Origin: Desulfallas sp. Bu1-1 | GTDB taxonomy: Bacteria; Bacillota; Desulfotomaculia; Desulfotomaculales; Desulfallaceae | Direction of reading: 5' to 3' | Length of the DNA stretch: 64,000 nucleotides | NCBI RefSeq assembly: GCF_015594625.1 | Contig: NZ_JADNRQ010000010.1 | Location: forward strand, 43,932 to 107,931 | In this document: in pieces, positions 27,721 through 35,572 of the stretch | Position numbering within the stretch: the stretch's first letter is position 1 | Layout of the letters: every line of letters starts with the position of its first letter | Notes under the pieces: generated by a model | Databases searched by the model: none | Seen by the model: only the letters and a program-made list of their open reading frames with translations | What the model was told of the DNA's origin: nothing | Program-made: the position numbers and the translations under genes

Positions 27721-27790
27721 CAGTGCTCCACTCACTCCAGAAATCCACCGGATCGCCTGTCACTGTAGTGTTTTTGCAGTTAAATCATTT
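27721..27790 (-). repeat. Dispersed intergenic repeat, copy 3 (inverted)
   Basis: The reverse complement of this stretch matches 9990-10049 along its length, from GATTTAACTGCAAAAACAC to GGAGTGAGTGGA, with a handful of differences. It shares GAGTGAGTGGAGCACTGGAT with the copy at 21812-21867. It sits between the LysE gene and the Memo-AMMECR1 gene; the rest of 27539-27804 shows nothing else recognisable. Confidence 0.75.
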
Positions 27791-27804
27791 TTAAATCTAA
27801 TAAC

Positions 27805-28461
27805 TTACACCAGCCCGCTGTATACGAAATATGCCCCCAAACCCACCAGAAATATACCACAGGCCACGATTAAACCGCGGTAGACAGCCTGGCTCATAAA
27901 GCGGCGCCCGCCGGCCACCGCGCCCGACACCGCCCCGTACCACAACAAGTCGGCCAGCAGGTGCCCGCTTAAAAATGCCACCAGACCGGATACACCCCGG
28001 GCCATGGAAGTGGTGATATAGGTCAGGCCCACCGTGGCCCACCACAAGCTCCAGTAGGGATTGGACAGGCTGATTAGAATTCCCGCCGGGACGGGGTGCA
28101 AGCCCGCCGGAACTTTTTCGTTGCCGCTTTCTTCTTTATTGTTATTGTTCTCCAACTGCAAGGAAACCCGTCCTTTCACGGCATCCCGGTACATGGACCA
28201 GCCCATGAAAACAAGAAAAGCGCCCCCCACCACGGCAATGGCCGTATGAACCCGGCCGGAGGCCAGAAATTCGGCCGCCCCCAGCACAAGCAACCCCACC
28301 AGCGTTATTTCCAGTATGGCATGGCCCAGCACCAGCAGCAGACCGGCCGCGAAGCCCCGCCTGGCGGTTTCACCAATGGTCATGGTCAACAGCGGGCCCG
28401 GCATCATGGCGCCGGAAAAACCCACCAGCAGTGCCGTCCAAAATATAGTACCCAGTTCCAA
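27805..28461 (-). CDS. LysE/RhtB-family amino acid exporter
   Basis: A 218-residue integral membrane protein with six likely helices. The N-terminal GFSGAMMPGPLLTMTI is the family hallmark (GxxxPGP-type), and SNPYWSLWWATVG in the middle is also typical. A hydrophilic Asn/Glu-rich loop of about 25 residues separates the halves. LysE proteins export lysine, arginine, threonine, homoserine or similar compounds by proton exchange. The substrate cannot be told. The start is a TTG at 28461 with CGGGAG nine bases upstream. It appears monocistronic. Confidence 0.85.
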   Translation of the reverse strand: MELGTIFWTALLVGFSGAMMPGPLLTMTIGETARRGFAAGLLLVLGHAILEITLVGLLVLGAAEFLASGRVHTAIAVVGGAFLVFMGWSMYRDAVKGRVSLQLENNNNKEESGNEKVPAGLHPVPAGILISLSNPYWSLWWATVGLTYITTSMARGVSGLVAFLSGHLLADLLWYGAVSGAVAGGRRFMSQAVYRGLIVACGIFLVGLGAYFVYSGLV

Positions 28462-28675
28462 CCCCGATCACTCCCGAAAATTTGTCAACACTTTTGTTTT
28501 TGTTTTATTTTATGCTTATTTAGTGGTTGCCACCGTTAAATTTTTACAAAAACTTTCTTGATCCGGTACTACAATTCCTTCTCTCCATCCTGAAAAAAAT
28601 TAATCGTCCAGCGGCACGGGTTTATGCCCAACAATAATTGCGGGGCGGGCCCCAACCGGTCAGGTGGAGATGGGA

Positions 28676-28706
28676 AAGCGGCGCCCGGTTGACAGCGGCG
28701 CCGCTT
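28676..28706 (-). terminator. Terminator of the aconitase gene
   Basis: On the minus strand AAGCGGCGCC and GGCGCCGCTT form a 10-bp stem with an 11-base loop, 19 bases after the acn stop. Only a short T-run (TT plus TCCC) follows, so termination rests on the strong GC stem. The upstream part of the gap (28462-28670) shows no other feature. Confidence 0.6.
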
Positions 28707-28724
28707 GATGATCATGCAATTAAT

Positions 28725-30671
28725 TTATTTGTTGACCCGGGATTCACCCTGAACCCTGGCCTGGACATATTTAAGTAAACCGCCGGCCAGCAAGATTTGA
28801 ATTTGCCGTTCCGACAAGCTGTGCTTAACGGAATAGGTATTGCCCCTGGTTGCATTGAGCACTTTGATTGTGTTGGCGGCCAGGTTATCCCGCAACCCTT
28901 CGATCACCAGCCTGTCGCCGGGCTGGATATCCTCAAAATCATCTTCATGCTCAAACATCAACGGCAGCAGGCCGAAATTGACCAGGTTTTGCATGTGAAT
29001 CCGGGCAAAGGACTTGGCGATTACCGCCTTGACACCCAGGTATAGCGGCGCCAACGCGGCGTGTTCCCGGCTGGACCCCTGACCGTAATTCAACCCGCCG
29101 ACAACGATGCCTCCCCCGGCGGCCAGCGCTCGCCCGGCGAACGTGGCATCCACCCGCTCAAAGGCGTGCATGGATATGGCCGGTATATTGGACCGCAAGG
29201 CTAAAATCTTGGCGCCCGCCGGCATAATGTGGTCGGTGGTGATGTTGTCGCCCACTTTCAGCAGCACTTCGCCGGAAATTTCTTCCGGCAGCGGCGAAGC
29301 CACGGGAAGGGGTTTGATGTTGGGCCCCCTGACCAGCTCAATATTCTCCCCGTGTTCCGGCGGTGGAATAATCATCCGGTCGTCCACCGGGAATTTTTCC
29401 GGCATGGTCACCTCAATGGGCTCGCCCAGGTCACGGGGATCGGTAATTTTCCCGGTGATGGCGGAAGCAGCCGCGGTTTCGCAACTGACCAGGTAGATTT
29501 TGGCGTCGGCAGTACCGCTGCGCCCTTCAAAGTTGCGGTTGGAGGTGCGCAGGGACACGCCGCCCGATGGGGGAGACTGGCCCACCCCAACGCAAGGACC
29601 GCAGGCGCACTCCAGGATGCGGGCACCCGCGTCCACCAGGTCGGCCAGCGCGCCGTTGGCGGCCAGACTCTTCAGCACCTGGCGCGACCCCGGGGCGATC
29701 ACCAGGCTGACTTCCGGGTGCACCATCTTCCCCTTGAGGATGGCGGCCACCCGCATCAAATCGGTGTACGAGGAATTGGTACAACTGCCGATGAATACTT
29801 GATCCACCTTTTGACCCGCCACCCCGGCAACTTTAACCACGTTGTCCGGCATGTGCGGCAGGGCAATCAGCGGCTCAAGCTCGCTTAAATCTATATCCAC
29901 CACCTGATCGTATTCCGCATCGGGGTCGGGCAGCAGTTCCACGAAATCGCCCTCCCGGTCCTGGGCCGCCAGAAACTTTCTGGTGATTTCGTCGCTGGGG
30001 AAAATCGAAGAGGTGGCCCCCAGCTCGGCGCCCATGTTGGTGATGGTGGCCCGCTCCGGCACGCTCAGGTAGGAGATGCCATCACCGGTATACTCCATTA
30101 CCTTGCCCAGCCCGCCCTTGACGCTCAGGCGCCGCAGCACCTCGAGGATGATGTCCTTGGCGGCCACCCAGGGCGCCGGTTTGCCGTGCAGCCTGACGTT
30201 GACCACCTCGGGCATTTTGACATAAAACGGGTATCCCGCCATGGCGGCGGCCACGTCCAACCCCCCGGCACCGATGGCCAGCATGCCCAGGCCGCCACAG
30301 GTGGGGGTGTGGCTGTCCGAACCCAGCAAAGTTTTCCCCGGCACGCCAAAGCGTTCCAGGTGCACCTGGTGGCAAATCCCGTTACCCATGCGGGAGAAAT
30401 AAACCCCGAATTTGGCGGCGGCGCTCTGCAGGAATCTATGATCGTCGGCGTTTTCAAACCCGACCTGCAGTGTATTATGGTCGATGTAGCTGACCGAAAG
30501 CTCGGTTCTCACCGAGGGGATGCCGATCGCCTCGAACTCCAGGTAAGCCATGGTGCCTGTGGCATCCTGGGTGAGGGTCTGGTCGATCCTGAGGGCAATC
30601 TCTTTCCCCGGGACCATTTCACCTTCCACAAGGTGAGCAGCGATAATTTTTTGCGTAATGTTCCGGCCCAA
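28725..30671 (-). CDS. acn: Aconitate hydratase, single-chain bacterial type
   Basis: Interconverts citrate and isocitrate. About 648 residues, the shorter monomeric aconitase form found in many anaerobes, close to isopropylmalate isomerase in fold. Iron-sulfur ligands are seen in IGSCTNSS and CACGPCVG; substrate residues in LGSDSHTPTCGG and, in the swivel domain, GDNITTDHIMPAGAK and NYGQGSSREHAALAP. The frame opens at a TTG (30680) that touches the Shine-Dalgarno, so the TTG at 30671 (MGRNITQK), nine bases from GGAG and matching family starts, is preferred. It is alone in its transcript. The 30681-30796 gap has no clear promoter. Confidence 0.93.
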   Translation of the reverse strand: MGRNITQKIIAAHLVEGEMVPGKEIALRIDQTLTQDATGTMAYLEFEAIGIPSVRTELSVSYIDHNTLQVGFENADDHRFLQSAAAKFGVYFSRMGNGICHQVHLERFGVPGKTLLGSDSHTPTCGGLGMLAIGAGGLDVAAAMAGYPFYVKMPEVVNVRLHGKPAPWVAAKDIILEVLRRLSVKGGLGKVMEYTGDGISYLSVPERATITNMGAELGATSSIFPSDEITRKFLAAQDREGDFVELLPDPDAEYDQVVDIDLSELEPLIALPHMPDNVVKVAGVAGQKVDQVFIGSCTNSSYTDLMRVAAILKGKMVHPEVSLVIAPGSRQVLKSLAANGALADLVDAGARILECACGPCVGVGQSPPSGGVSLRTSNRNFEGRSGTADAKIYLVSCETAAASAITGKITDPRDLGEPIEVTMPEKFPVDDRMIIPPPEHGENIELVRGPNIKPLPVASPLPEEISGEVLLKVGDNITTDHIMPAGAKILALRSNIPAISMHAFERVDATFAGRALAAGGGIVVGGLNYGQGSSREHAALAPLYLGVKAVIAKSFARIHMQNLVNFGLLPLMFEHEDDFEDIQPGDRLVIEGLRDNLAANTIKVLNATRGNTYSVKHSLSERQIQILLAGGLLKYVQARVQGESRVNK

Positions 30672-30796
30672 TTCAGGCAACTCCTTTCTCCTACTTACAT
30701 CGAAATCAGGTATAAATTTCGACCTGGCCGGTTCCGATACCTTTCTCTGGAACGTAATTCATAAAATTTAAACAAACCTTAACCTCTTGACCGTTT

Positions 30797-31166
30797 ACAT
30801 TATCACTTGACGCCGGCCGGCTGACGTGTTACGCTGGGTAAAAATTACATTTACCGGGGGAAATGAGCATGGCCAGAACAGCCCACACGCCCGGATTAAT
30901 CAACATTGAGCCATTTATTCCAGCCCTGCTTAAATATTTTGCCAATAATAACGATATTACAGCTGCCTACCTTTACGGTTCCTACGGCACGGACGCGCAA
31001 ACCCCCCTGAGTGATGTGGATCTCGGCATTTTACTAACTCAAGGGGTTAAACGAACTCTTATCAAACAAATGGAAATTGAAAGCGATATTGCCGGGATAT
31101 GCCGCAATAATGATATCAACGTGTTGATTCTCAATGACGGCCCAGTGTTGCTTCAATTTAAAGTTA
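30797..31166 (+). repeat. 370-bp direct repeat, copy 1
   Basis: Matches 33174-33543 base for base apart from a few substitutions (mostly in the stretch just before the start codon) and with no indels. It carries the promoter-proximal region and most of an MNT nucleotidyltransferase gene. Sequence identity stops abruptly after AAAGTTA at 31166. Confidence 0.9.
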
Positions 31167-31189
31167 AGAGTAATACTATCTGCATTTGA
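30869..31189 (+). pseudogene. MNT-type nucleotidyltransferase, 3'-truncated copy
   Basis: 106 residues. The polymerase-beta-type signature GSYGTDAQTPLSDVDLGIL (GS-x10-DxD) is intact, so the catalytic part may still fold. After the end of the 370-bp repeat the frame runs on for only seven unrelated codons before a stop, so the C-terminus is lost compared with the copy at 33246. MNT proteins are antitoxins that AMPylate HEPN toxins. The start at 30869 is chosen over the ATG at 30863 because GGGGG is eight rather than two bases away. No HEPN gene follows. Confidence 0.75.
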
Positions 31190-31286
31190 TGAAGTTTGAA
31201 GTTAATGCTATTCTCTGAAATTCCCCTTTTTCAGGGAGAACTAGCAATAAAAAGATTATATATTAGTAGCTTTGGAGGTGTTTGTT

Positions 31287-31511
31287 TTGAAGTTGCCAGA
31301 TATTGTAAGAACTCATTTTATTGTAAAAGTATCTATGTTATGCGTGTACCTCATTGGCTTATTGTTATCGATTTTAGAACATAAATTAGGTTATATTTGG
31401 CTACAAGGTTTAGTAAAAAATGTTTGGAATGTCTTTATAATGTTGGTTTTTATAAATGCTTTTGTGTATTGGAAAAAAAAATCGAATTCTATCCAAAAAA
31501 AGGACACTTAA
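31287..31511 (+). CDS. Small membrane protein of unknown function (74 aa)
   Basis: Start TTG at 31287, eight bases after GGAGG. Two hydrophobic segments (HFIVKVSMLCVYLIGLLLSIL and NVWNVFIMLVFINAFVYW) and a lysine-rich tail predict a two-span membrane protein with tail inside. The stop codon lies within the hairpin at 31502-31527. Base composition is far more AT-rich than the flanking chromosome. I recognise no family; a toxin-like or phage-derived peptide is possible but unsupported. Confidence 0.55.
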   Translation: MKLPDIVRTHFIVKVSMLCVYLIGLLLSILEHKLGYIWLQGLVKNVWNVFIMLVFINAFVYWKKKSNSIQKKDT

Positions 31512-31527
31512 TATTGATTAAGTGTCC
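31502..31527 (-). terminator. Bidirectional hairpin between convergent small genes
   Basis: GGACACTTAAT and ATTAAGTGTCC form a perfect 11-bp stem with a 4-base loop. On the minus strand it is followed by TTTTTTT, a textbook intrinsic terminator for the gene at 31547-31933. It also contains the stop codon of the plus-strand gene. Confidence 0.85.
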
Positions 31528-31546
31528 CCGAATGATTAAATTTGTT

Positions 31547-31933
31547 TTAGTAATAACCCAGAACGGTAACTGAATAAGGTAAGTCAAATTGTTCATTAGT
31601 ATTTGGATTAGTATATGTTTTAAAATAAATAGATAATCTGACTTTACTTACCGCAGGGTCGTATTGCAATCTATTTTTTATGTCCTGGAGTTTATCAAGA
31701 GTAACCTGAATTCTACTGTCTTGTTCGTCTAAAGCTTGCATATGGGCCTGCCATAACAATGTGAGTGCGGCAGCTCCGTATGGACATACTAGACCAGCCA
31801 GGAAAGACCAACCAAATACTACCCACGTTGATACTTTTTCGTATTTATCGTACATTTGTTTTATGTCTTCCAACTCCGCTATTGCTGCTTCAACTTGACT
31901 TTGATTCATCTCACGTACTTGTGTAAAACCCAT
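31547..31933 (-). CDS. Hypothetical protein with one membrane segment (128 aa)
   Basis: Preceded by AAAAGGAGA at proper spacing and followed by a strong terminator, so likely a real gene. Residues 9-35 are helical (SQVEAAIAELEDIKQMYDKY), 36-62 are hydrophobic (VSTWVVFGWSFLAGLVCPYGAAALTLLW in part), then a second helical stretch and a beta-rich tail. No family recognised. AT-rich composition like the rest of the 31.2-33.2 kb patch suggests acquisition. Confidence 0.6.
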   Translation of the reverse strand: MGFTQVREMNQSQVEAAIAELEDIKQMYDKYEKVSTWVVFGWSFLAGLVCPYGAAALTLLWQAHMQALDEQDSRIQVTLDKLQDIKNRLQYDPAVSKVRLSIYFKTYTNPNTNEQFDLPYSVTVLGYY

Positions 31934-32304
31934 AAAAACATCTCCTTTTCATTTTAAATTTGTAAGACTTCTTTTGGTCGACTGTTTTGAGAATTTACCC
32001 CTTGCAGCCAAAGCCAGGAGGAAATAAAATAAAGCATTCTTCCCTGCCTTCGGGTACGAGGTGATTGCCCATCCTGGATGAGGCTCTATCTGACGGTGGG
32101 TTCGTCCAGGACAAATTGTTTTTTTCACTCCTAAAAATCTGAAAAGCTCACTGAAGGGAACGAAGAAATTTTACTGAGCCGTTCCCAAACTTAGAAAATT
32201 TCTTTTCAGTTGACCCTTTCACTTATAAAGGTAAATTGGATGATATAAAGATATAAATACAACCCAAATCATAAAATATGGCTTACATGGTACACTTATC
32301 ATAG
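31934..32304. other. AT-rich gap without a gene
   Basis: 371 bases between the 128-aa gene and the decayed reading frames. Upstream signals of the minus-strand gene lie at its left end. A few short inverted stretches are present, but no credible ORF, RNA or repeat could be supported. Confidence 0.5.
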
Positions 32305-32695
32305 TCCCTAAGATTCGGGAGGCTACGAGGTGTCTACAACGATATAGAACGACGCCTGCGGGAAAAAGGACTCTCGGAATCACCTCCCGCGGTATTAACC
32401 CAACTGCAAAAATGCCAGATTAATCGTTTGGAGTTCAAAAAGCAACAGCAGAGTAAATTGAGTATTACCGAACTCTCTAAGGAACAGAAGAGATACCTCC
32501 AAGTTTTGGGTTGTGAAAGCACTATTGATGCCTACCGGATAAAACGTGTACTAAAAAAGATGGAAAACTGGTTGTAGTGACGAAACTGTTTTTGATGATC
32601 ACCTCAAACCCTTGATATGCTTAGCATTGGAAAATTTTGTCGCCAAACTCGGGTTATGCCCTAAAACATTTCGCGTTCATTTCCTAAAGAAATAA
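32305..32695 (+). pseudogene. Decayed reading frames resembling a transposase C-terminus
   Basis: Frame one is open from 32305 to the TAG at 32575-32577 without a usable start. It encodes a charged helical stretch ending TELSKEQKRYLQVLGCEST and KRVLKKMENWL, reminiscent of the tail of IS4/IS1634-type transposases. A second frame, one base shifted, takes over (about 32576-32695, with LALENFVAKLGLCPKT) and ends at TAA. A frameshift in one former gene would explain both. The 5' part is gone. The transposase link is a weak resemblance only. Confidence 0.35.
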
Positions 32696-32697
32696 TA

Positions 32698-32725
32698 AAC
32701 CTGCCTTTTAAAACATGGGCAGGTT
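32698..32725 (+). terminator. Intrinsic terminator after the decayed frames
   Basis: AACCTGCC and GGCAGGTT form an 8-bp stem with a 12-base loop, followed by TTTTATTATA. It lies three bases after the last stop codon and is probably left over from the lost gene. Confidence 0.75.
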
Positions 32726-32869
32726 TTTTATTATAGTAGCAGCTAGGCTGTCATGATACATTAGTACTTTAAACCCATTAGCTTTGTGTCTCCACCTTTC
32801 GATGAGTTTGCCCTTAGCACTATATTTGACTTTAATTACTATAATAAGGATTATTTAACATTATGACGT

Positions 32870-33175
32870 TCAAAAATTGAAAAAGGTTTCCTGTTGAGCA
32901 CAATAAGGTGTCGTATTAATCCGGCATTGTTCGACGGATATTGCTGGTGATTCAAACGATTCAGAATCCGTCCTTAAACTGTTAGAATTTATTAGGAAAG
33001 ACATCTTAACATTAAGCCAATTTGCCAGTCGGCCCGGGAAGACGCCATACAAAGCCGTGTTTGGCAACAAAAAATAATGACGAATTCGGCAATTTAACAA
33101 TACCATAGTTTGATCTATGTCTTGCCTGGTAAAGCTACCAGGATATCCACGCGTTTTGCGTGACAGTAAACACAC
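32870..33175 (-). pseudogene. Possible IS30-type transposase remnant
   Basis: A 101-codon minus-strand frame without a convincing Shine-Dalgarno site. Near its start it reads DIDQTMVLLNCRIRHY and then PNTALYGVFPG, which echoes the C-terminal LNNRPRK...TPNEVF region of IS30-family transposases in degraded form. The rest has no recognisable content. It lies against the start of the second 370-bp repeat. Treat as a remnant or a chance frame. Confidence 0.3.
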
Positions 33176-33543
33176 ATTATCACTTGACGCCGGCCGGCTG
33201 ACGTGTTACGCTGGGTAAAAATTACATTTTAATGGGGAAATGAGCATGGCCAGAACAGCCCACACGCCCGGATTAATCAACATTGAGCCATTTATTCCAG
33301 CCCTGCTTAAATATTTTGCCAATAATAACGATATTACAGCTGCCTACCTTTACGGCTCCTACGGCACGGGCGCGCAAACCCCCCTGAGTGATGTGGATCT
33401 CGGCATTTTACTAACTCAAGGGGTTAAACGAACTCTTATCAAACAAATGGAAATTGAAAGCGATATTGCCGGGATATGCCGCAATGATGATATCAACGTG
33501 TTGATTCTCAATGACGGCCCAGTGTTGCTTCAATTTAAAGTTA
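33174..33543 (+). repeat. 370-bp direct repeat, copy 2
   Basis: Second copy of the segment at 30797-31166, starting at ACATTATCACTTGACGCC and ending at AAAGTTA. Its 3' junction runs on into a complete MNT gene, so this copy is closer to the ancestral arrangement. Confidence 0.9.
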
Positions 33544-33629
33544 TCAGCACGGGACGCCTGCTTTATGAACGTGACCCGCACACGGTAAATAATTTTCAGG
33601 AAATTTTTTATCCGAGGAGCATTTTTTAA
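33246..33629 (+). CDS. MNT-type nucleotidyltransferase (HEPN/MNT antitoxin family)
   Basis: 127 residues with GSYGTGAQTPLSDVDLGIL (GS-x10-DxD) and a C-terminal STGRLLYERDP, typical of the minimal nucleotidyltransferase antitoxins that AMPylate HEPN RNases. Start at 33246 with GGGG eight bases upstream. The last codons overlap, in another frame, the remains of a HEPN gene, so the pair has suffered a deletion at the junction and the antitoxin tail (NNFQEIFYPRSIF) may itself be altered. Functionality is uncertain. Confidence 0.75.
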   Translation: MARTAHTPGLINIEPFIPALLKYFANNNDITAAYLYGSYGTGAQTPLSDVDLGILLTQGVKRTLIKQMEIESDIAGICRNDDINVLILNDGPVLLQFKVISTGRLLYERDPHTVNNFQEIFYPRSIF

Positions 33630-33799
33630 GCCCTCCACTGGCTGAACGCTTGATCCAAATGGCCAAGTTCCGCAACCTGTTAATCCACCGTTATGGTGAC
33701 ATGGATGATCGCAAGGTTTACAACATCATTTGCAATAACTTGGGCGACCTGGAACTATACCTGGCTGAAATTGCAGCCGGGTTAAAATGCGATCTGTAA
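33593..33799 (+). pseudogene. HEPN toxin remnant, N-terminus missing
   Basis: A 68-codon frame with no start codon, opening after a TAA inside the MNT gene. It reads LSPPLAERLIQMAKFRNLLIHRYG, in which R-N-L-L-I-H is the Rx4-6H RNase motif of HEPN toxins, followed by the usual DDRKVY and C-terminal helix. Normal HEPN partners are about twice as long. The first half is deleted, so no toxin can be made from its own start. Confidence 0.75.
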
Positions 33800-33820
33800 C
33801 TATTCGAAAGGAATGGTTTT

Positions 33821-34303
33821 ATGCACAGGCGATTTACCCTGCCGGAAAAAGAACGCCAATCGATTTGCCGGCTGGCCACCCGCCTGCTGGCTAAAAGAAA
33901 AGAAGTTATCTTCGCCTATGCCTTTGGTTCTTTTTTGGAAGAAGCCACCTTCCGGGATATTGACATAGGAGTGTATTTGCAAAAGGAAACCATCCCCCGG
34001 GAAAAGGCTCTTAAATACGAACTTTCTCTAGGCGCGGAACTGGAGCGGGAAGTACATTACCCGGTGGATATCAAGGTATTAAATTATGCTCCCGTAACCT
34101 TGTGCCATTCGGTTACCGGCGGCAAGGTGCTTTTCAGCCGCGACGACGAGGTACGGTACGAATGGGTGGAAAAGACCTGGGATATATACCTTGACATGCA
34201 ATATTTTTTGCGCAATTCCCTGCGGGATTTGTTGTTACCCCATACGATATCCACCGGTACACAGTGGGCTCGTGATCAAGGTTACCGGTCCAGTTTAGAC
34301 TAA
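33821..34303 (+). CDS. Second MNT-type nucleotidyltransferase
   Basis: 160 residues, only distantly similar to the copy at 33246. The signature is GSFLEEATFRDIDIGVYL, then a third acidic position in YPVDIKVLN, as in minimal nucleotidyltransferases. It has AAAGGA eight bases upstream of the ATG. A C-terminal helical extension includes WDIYLDMQYFLRNSLRDLL. No HEPN gene follows it; the next gene is FliK-like. It may be an orphan antitoxin or act in trans. Confidence 0.75.
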   Translation: MHRRFTLPEKERQSICRLATRLLAKRKEVIFAYAFGSFLEEATFRDIDIGVYLQKETIPREKALKYELSLGAELEREVHYPVDIKVLNYAPVTLCHSVTGGKVLFSRDDEVRYEWVEKTWDIYLDMQYFLRNSLRDLLLPHTISTGTQWARDQGYRSSLD

Positions 34304-34320
34304 TTGAAAGGGGCTGGGCC

Positions 34321-34881
34321 ATGCACGTCTCCAGCATCATCCCGGTGCTGCTGAACATCATTTTAAGTGAGCAGCAAAGCCGGAAGAAGGCGTCCCGGGA
34401 ACAGGTCATATCACAGACCACTCCCCAAATGCGACCGCAAGCGACCGCTGCCGCCGAAACGAAAACCGAGGCAGAACCCCGGCAGTGGAACGCTGCCGCT
34501 GAACCGTCATTATTTCCATTGCCGCTGAAAAGCCCCCTCTTTCCGGACACCCAATTTTTTGTCTTCCACCGGTATGGAAAAGAAAAGAATAAACAGCAGG
34601 ACGGTGAAAGCGAAACGGGGATTGTGTTCAGCCTGGCCACCGCCAGCCTGGGCCGGTTGTTTTTTCTAATCACCAGCCGGCCGGAAACTGTAAATATCAC
34701 CTGTCATGTCGAAAATGCAGAAATTGCGGCACGGTTGAACGCGCGCTCGGCCGAGCTGGAACAACAGGTGCGAAAAACCGGTTTTAAGCGGGTTGTTTTG
34801 AGATGGACCGTGCTGGAACACAGCCTGGCCGGCCCGCAAAAGGACTTTACAACTCCCGGCCTGCTGGACCGGAAAGTTTAG
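34321..34881 (+). CDS. FliK-like C-terminal domain protein (YlqG type)
   Basis: 186 residues. The N-terminal two thirds are low-complexity (Gln, Pro, Ala, Glu). The C-terminal 70 residues, with SLGRLFFLITSRPETVNITCHVENAEIAARLNARSAELEQQVRKTGF in part, resemble the hook-length control domain of FliK: a strand pair and a helix of the form 'AELEQQVRKTGF'. It is followed 130 bp later by an FlhB-C-like gene, the same pairing as ylqG-ylqH in Bacillus. Such pairs are far from flagellar operons and their role is unknown. Start ATG follows GAAAGGGG. Confidence 0.6.
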   Translation: MHVSSIIPVLLNIILSEQQSRKKASREQVISQTTPQMRPQATAAAETKTEAEPRQWNAAAEPSLFPLPLKSPLFPDTQFFVFHRYGKEKNKQQDGESETGIVFSLATASLGRLFFLITSRPETVNITCHVENAEIAARLNARSAELEQQVRKTGFKRVVLRWTVLEHSLAGPQKDFTTPGLLDRKV

Positions 34882-35011
34882 CTATGCGCTGCATGACGTG
34901 GTTTGAACGGACGATTGATACAGCCGGAGCGCCGGATACAAGTAACGGTTTTTGCTGCGAAATCGAGAGTGTATTCATCAAAGGCAAACTTAAAGGCGGT
35001 TGATATTGATT

Positions 35012-35308
35012 ATGGATGATCAAGACAAAAGACACTCGGAACAATATGCCGTCGCCCTGCGCTATGAACCGGGCCGGGACGACGCACCCCGCGTTACCGC
35101 CGCGGGCCGGGGCGAGCTGGCCCGCAAGATCAAGGAGATGGCCGAAAACAGCGGCGTGCCGGTGTATGAAGACGCCGCCCTGGCTCAAACATTGTACAAA
35201 CTGGGCGTAAATACCGAAATACCACCCGAATTGTACGAGGTGATAGCCCAAATCCTGGTTTATGTAGCCCGGATCGACCGGAACAAGACCCCCCACAAAA
35301 AATTCTGA
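35012..35308 (+). CDS. FlhB C-terminal-like protein (YlqH type)
   Basis: 98 residues matching the cytoplasmic tail of the flagellar export switch FlhB: YAVALRYEPGRDDAPRVTAAGRGELARKIKEMA and then VPVYEDAALAQTLYKLGVNTEIPPELYEVIAQIL. The self-cleaving NPTH motif and all membrane helices of FlhB are absent, as in other stand-alone homologues. The ATG at 35012 is 12 bases from AAAGGCGG; a TTG at 35006 would be closer. In the gap before it (34905-34936) lies a short segment related to the dispersed repeat at 10044-10079. Confidence 0.85.
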   Translation: MDDQDKRHSEQYAVALRYEPGRDDAPRVTAAGRGELARKIKEMAENSGVPVYEDAALAQTLYKLGVNTEIPPELYEVIAQILVYVARIDRNKTPHKKF

Positions 35309-35437
35309 TTATCCCCCAAATGTCACTTTTAGCATCTAAATGGTTAAATATAAGCGGTGAATGGTCGTTCAGCACAATTGAGCGGTCGGGCGTATCCGGC
35401 CTCGCCTATTGATTTTTCTTTGATAATGCAATATCTT

Positions 35438-35443
35438 TATATT
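35438..35443 (+). promoter_or_regulatory. Candidate -10 box of the fad operon
   Basis: TATATT lies seven bases upstream of the palindromic operator. A -35 at 17 bases (TTTCTT, 35415-35420) is poor, so the promoter may need help or be weak. The leader to fadN is about 120 bases and contains a small GC hairpin near 35511-35532. Confidence 0.45.
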
Positions 35444-35449
35444 AACAAA

Positions 35450-35467
35450 TGACTGAACGTTCAGTCA
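35450..35467. promoter_or_regulatory. 18-bp perfect palindromic operator, TetR type
   Basis: TGACTGAACGTTCAGTCA is fully self-complementary, a layout typical of TetR-family fatty-acid regulators. It lies directly after the candidate -10 of the fad operon, where a bound repressor would block initiation or clearance. The likely ligand is the TetR protein encoded at the end of the same operon. It was not seen elsewhere in the window. Confidence 0.8.
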
Positions 35468-35572
35468 GTTAAACTTGTCGGGATTTGGGTTCAAACCCTT
35501 TTCCGGATCACGCCCGCACTTAACGGCGCGGGCACATTAAGCAAATTTTGCGGTCAAAGGAGGAACCGGAAG

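Noticed and set aside
32334..32522. 62-codon minus-strand frame in the AT-rich island
   Set aside because: It is the complement of the decayed plus-strand frame, which has the better protein-like composition.
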